Shown: one piece after another, positions 49,320 to 50,385 of the stretch
Position numbering within the stretch: the first letter of the stretch is position 1
Layout: each line of letters starts with the position of its first letter
IMG/VR virus record: IMGVR_UViG_3300034071_001566
Span: 1 to 50,385 of that record
Reading direction: 5' to 3' (one strand)
From: a virus
DNA length: 50,385 nucleotides
The notes under the pieces: generated by a model
What the model saw: the letters and a program-made list of their open reading frames with translations, nothing else
What the model was told of the DNA's origin: nothing
The model's database searches: none
Translations under genes and position numbers: made by a program

Positions 49320-49355
49320 GGAGTGCAACTTGTGCTAGGCGCACCGTCGCCCACC
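49320..49355 (-). repeat. R10: core-hairpin element
   Basis: Arms GGAGTGCAAC and GTCGCCCACC, core TTGTGCTAGGCGCACC. Outer pair GCACACAGCA/TGCTGTGTGC replaces the TTCAGCA/TGCTGAA of R7. Confidence 0.75.
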
Positions 49356-49433
49356 AAGCACACAGCATGTGTCGGCTCATGGATATTAAAGATGTGAGAC
49401 CTATGTGTGCTGTGTGCATGGTGTTCGGGGCAA

Positions 49434-49464
49434 AGAAAAAGGGGAGGAGCCGAAGCCCCTCCCC
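49434..49464 (-). terminator. Terminator of cassette I
   Basis: Minus: AGGGGAGGGGC, TTCG, GCTCCTCCCC, then TTTTT. Confidence 0.9.
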
Positions 49465-49471
49465 TCTCTGC

Positions 49472-49561
49472 TTACTTGCGTAGGTATGTCTTGACCATGG
49501 TGACTGCGCCCCAGATCACCATGATCATCATTGCCGTAAGCGGGTCAATGTTGATATCCAT
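49472..49561 (-). CDS. 29-aa membrane peptide
   Basis: SD GGAGATG 5 nt before ATG. MDINIDPLTAMMIMVIWGAV then KTYLRK: one membrane helix with a basic end. Second gene of cassette I. Confidence 0.5.
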   Translation of the reverse strand: MDINIDPLTAMMIMVIWGAVTMVKTYLRK

Positions 49562-49607
49562 TATTCATCTCCTTTCATGTGTTGTAGGAATAAAGCCCCG
49601 AAGGGTC

Positions 49608-49874
49608 TTACATCAAGTCCTTCGCCATCTGACTGATGACCTCTGCACGAGCCTTGAGATCAACCAACAGGATCGTTGCCTCGTTGATCGCAGTGGTCAA
49701 GTCCTCCTTGATCGACTCAAGGCGGATAACATCACCAATCTGATCAAGGCCAATTGCAGTGGACATGCTGGTATCGTGTTGCTGTGCAACTTCGGCAACC
49801 TGTGATAGCCAACCGAAGCAGTGAGACACTCGCGCCCCTGCTAAACCCTCGGCCTTCATGCCTTGTGTATTCAT
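49608..49874 (-). CDS. Cassette I helical protein, unknown
   Basis: 88 residues from the ATG after SD AAGGAGAG. LSQVAEVAQQHDTSMSTAIG and IKEDLTTAINEATILLVDLK are amphipathic helices. Four-helix-type, no family recognised. Confidence 0.65.
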   Translation of the reverse strand: MNTQGMKAEGLAGARVSHCFGWLSQVAEVAQQHDTSMSTAIGLDQIGDVIRLESIKEDLTTAINEATILLVDLKARAEVISQMAKDLM

Positions 49875-49884
49875 TGTTCTCTCC

Positions 49885-49953
49885 TTGCCAGAGATGACTG
49901 GGCATCTCGTTGGCAAATACAATGTATCAAATAAGTCGCAAATATGCATTCAA
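49885..49953 (-). promoter_or_regulatory. Promoter I with 5'-leader hairpin
   Basis: TTGAAT (49953-49948), 21 nt, TACATT (49926-49921), then leader TTGCCA..AGATG/CATCT..TGGCAA (49916-49885). Confidence 0.7.
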
Positions 49954-49979
49954 TATAAATACATCCCCTCACCCAACAA

Positions 49980-50022
49980 ACGGTTGTACAACTCTGTGCT
50001 AAGCGCACCGTTGTACGACCGT
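49980..50022 (-). repeat. R11: core-hairpin element
   Basis: Stem ACGGTTGTACAAC/GTTGTACGACCGT, 13 bp with one G-T pair; core TCTGTGCTAAGCGCACC. The A-T pairs here replace the G-C pairs of R2. Confidence 0.8.
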
Positions 50023-50170
50023 CAACCTTCTAGGGATTGACCCCCTCCGACAGAGGAAATTAACAACAACAAAAAATGCAAAGTAACACTCATAAAATGT
50101 GTACTAAAATTTTGGATAGGAAGGTTCAGGGCGGGTATAGGAGTATAAAAGTTTGGGGGAGAATAAAAAA

Positions 50171-50254
50171 GACCGCTACACATGCACATGCCCCTGGGGT
50201 TGAGCCCAGAGGCATCTGCACCTATAACGGTCCTAAGGTTAGCTTTCGCTGCCT
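50171..50254 (+). ncRNA. Folded segment with 23S helix-69-like match
   Basis: GACCG (50171-50175) can pair with CGGTC (50228-50232); inside, ATGCC-C-CTGGG (50188-50198) pairs with CCCAG-A-GGCAT (50205-50215), and AGG-tt-AGC/GCT-g-CCT forms a third hairpin (50236-50254). Bases 50222-50239 read CTATAACGGTCCTAAGGT, identical to the universally conserved 23S rRNA segment around helix 69 (the I-CeuI site). No ORF. RNA status is an inference. Confidence 0.4.
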
Positions 50255-50385
50255 CTATCAGTATACATAGATAGATATTTGCGGGATAGTAATAATGATT
50301 GGGTCTATTTACGGGTGTTCCGGTAGAAGCCGGATCCTTTGAGTTCAATTACGGGAGGGGAATAGATTTGTTTGCGGGGATTCCC
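50255..50385. other. Noncoding end of window
   Basis: No gene seen. A hairpin TCCGG-TAGAAG-CCGGA (50319-50334) and two TTACGGG phrases are present. The sequence probably continues into the next genome region. Confidence 0.4.

Noticed and set aside
44842-50022. Integron-like gene-cassette array
   Set aside because: The R elements are palindromic and lie between small genes, but they lack RYYYAAC/GTTRRRY ends, no integrase is in the window, and each cassette has its own promoter.
44842-50022. CRISPR array
   Set aside because: The repeats are 400-700 bp apart with genes between them, stems are variable, and there are no Cas genes except a stand-alone Cas4-like nuclease.
50022-50348. 108-codon minus-strand ORF
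   Set aside because: It has no ribosome site, spans the folded segment and R11 arm, and lacks protein-like composition.
50319-50360. tRNA- or tmRNA-like 3' end (GAGTTCAATTACGGG)
   Set aside because: The T-loop-like phrase has no complementary flanking stem and no acceptor arm.

Overview
The window is part of a tailed-bacteriophage genome, probably of an actinobacterial host and, from its low GC, perhaps an aquatic one (inference). The host evidence is two WhiB-like Fe-S proteins (5016-5306 and 30992-31324), a family essentially confined to actinobacteria and their phages. It also includes a recurrent Shine-Dalgarno of the form AGAAAGG, which fits the CCTCCTTTCT end of actinobacterial 16S rRNA, and several promoters whose TATAAT sits 6-7 nt before an ATG, as expected for leaderless mRNAs. 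Head, portal and most tail genes are absent, so the window is not the whole genome. The first gene is cut by the left edge.

Layout. (1) 1-2547: tail-tip end, a fibre with an S74 self-processing chaperone domain, and a small virion-like protein. (2) 2550-24497, all on +: replication, recombination and packaging block. It holds an HNH endonuclease, calcineurin-like phosphoesterase, MerR-like regulator, WhiB, DnaB-like helicase, TOPRIM primase, ssDNA-binding candidate, HAD phosphatase, full-length DnaE polymerase, RecA-like recombinase, Hjc-like and Cas4-like nucleases, RuvC-like resolvase and the terminase subunits. Four glycosyltransferases and a cytidylyltransferase are interspersed. Genes overlap by 1-4 nt (TAATG, ATGA, GTGA), indicating translational coupling. 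(3) 24498-25026: AT-rich repeat and promoter region. (4) 25027-44012, +: a visibly more AT-rich block of about 50 small genes, nearly all unknown, with a second WhiB, a ParB-like protein, an unusual GHKL-like/HExxH protein, a secreted lytic transglycosylase, tRNA-Arg(TCT) and a candidate structured RNA. (5) 44013-44841: noncoding with a terminator. (6) 44842-50022, minus strand: the most remarkable part, nine self-contained expression cassettes of richer GC. (7) 50023-50385: noncoding, with a folded segment carrying an 18-nt match to the helix-69 region of 23S rRNA.

Each minus-strand cassette contains, in order: an imperfect hairpin element with a conserved core (GGTGCGCCTAGCACAA in the sense orientation), exactly 39 nt, a TTGAAT-N21-TAnnnT promoter-like pair, a 5'-leader hairpin, a Shine-Dalgarno, one or two tiny genes, and usually an intrinsic terminator. 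The stems of the core element and of the leader hairpins change sequence between copies while keeping pairing. Box-to-core spacing is identical in all nine. This array is the best candidate here for an undescribed regulatory system.

All calls come from reading the sequence. No database search was run, so functional names rest on motif recognition and many small genes are left as unknown.
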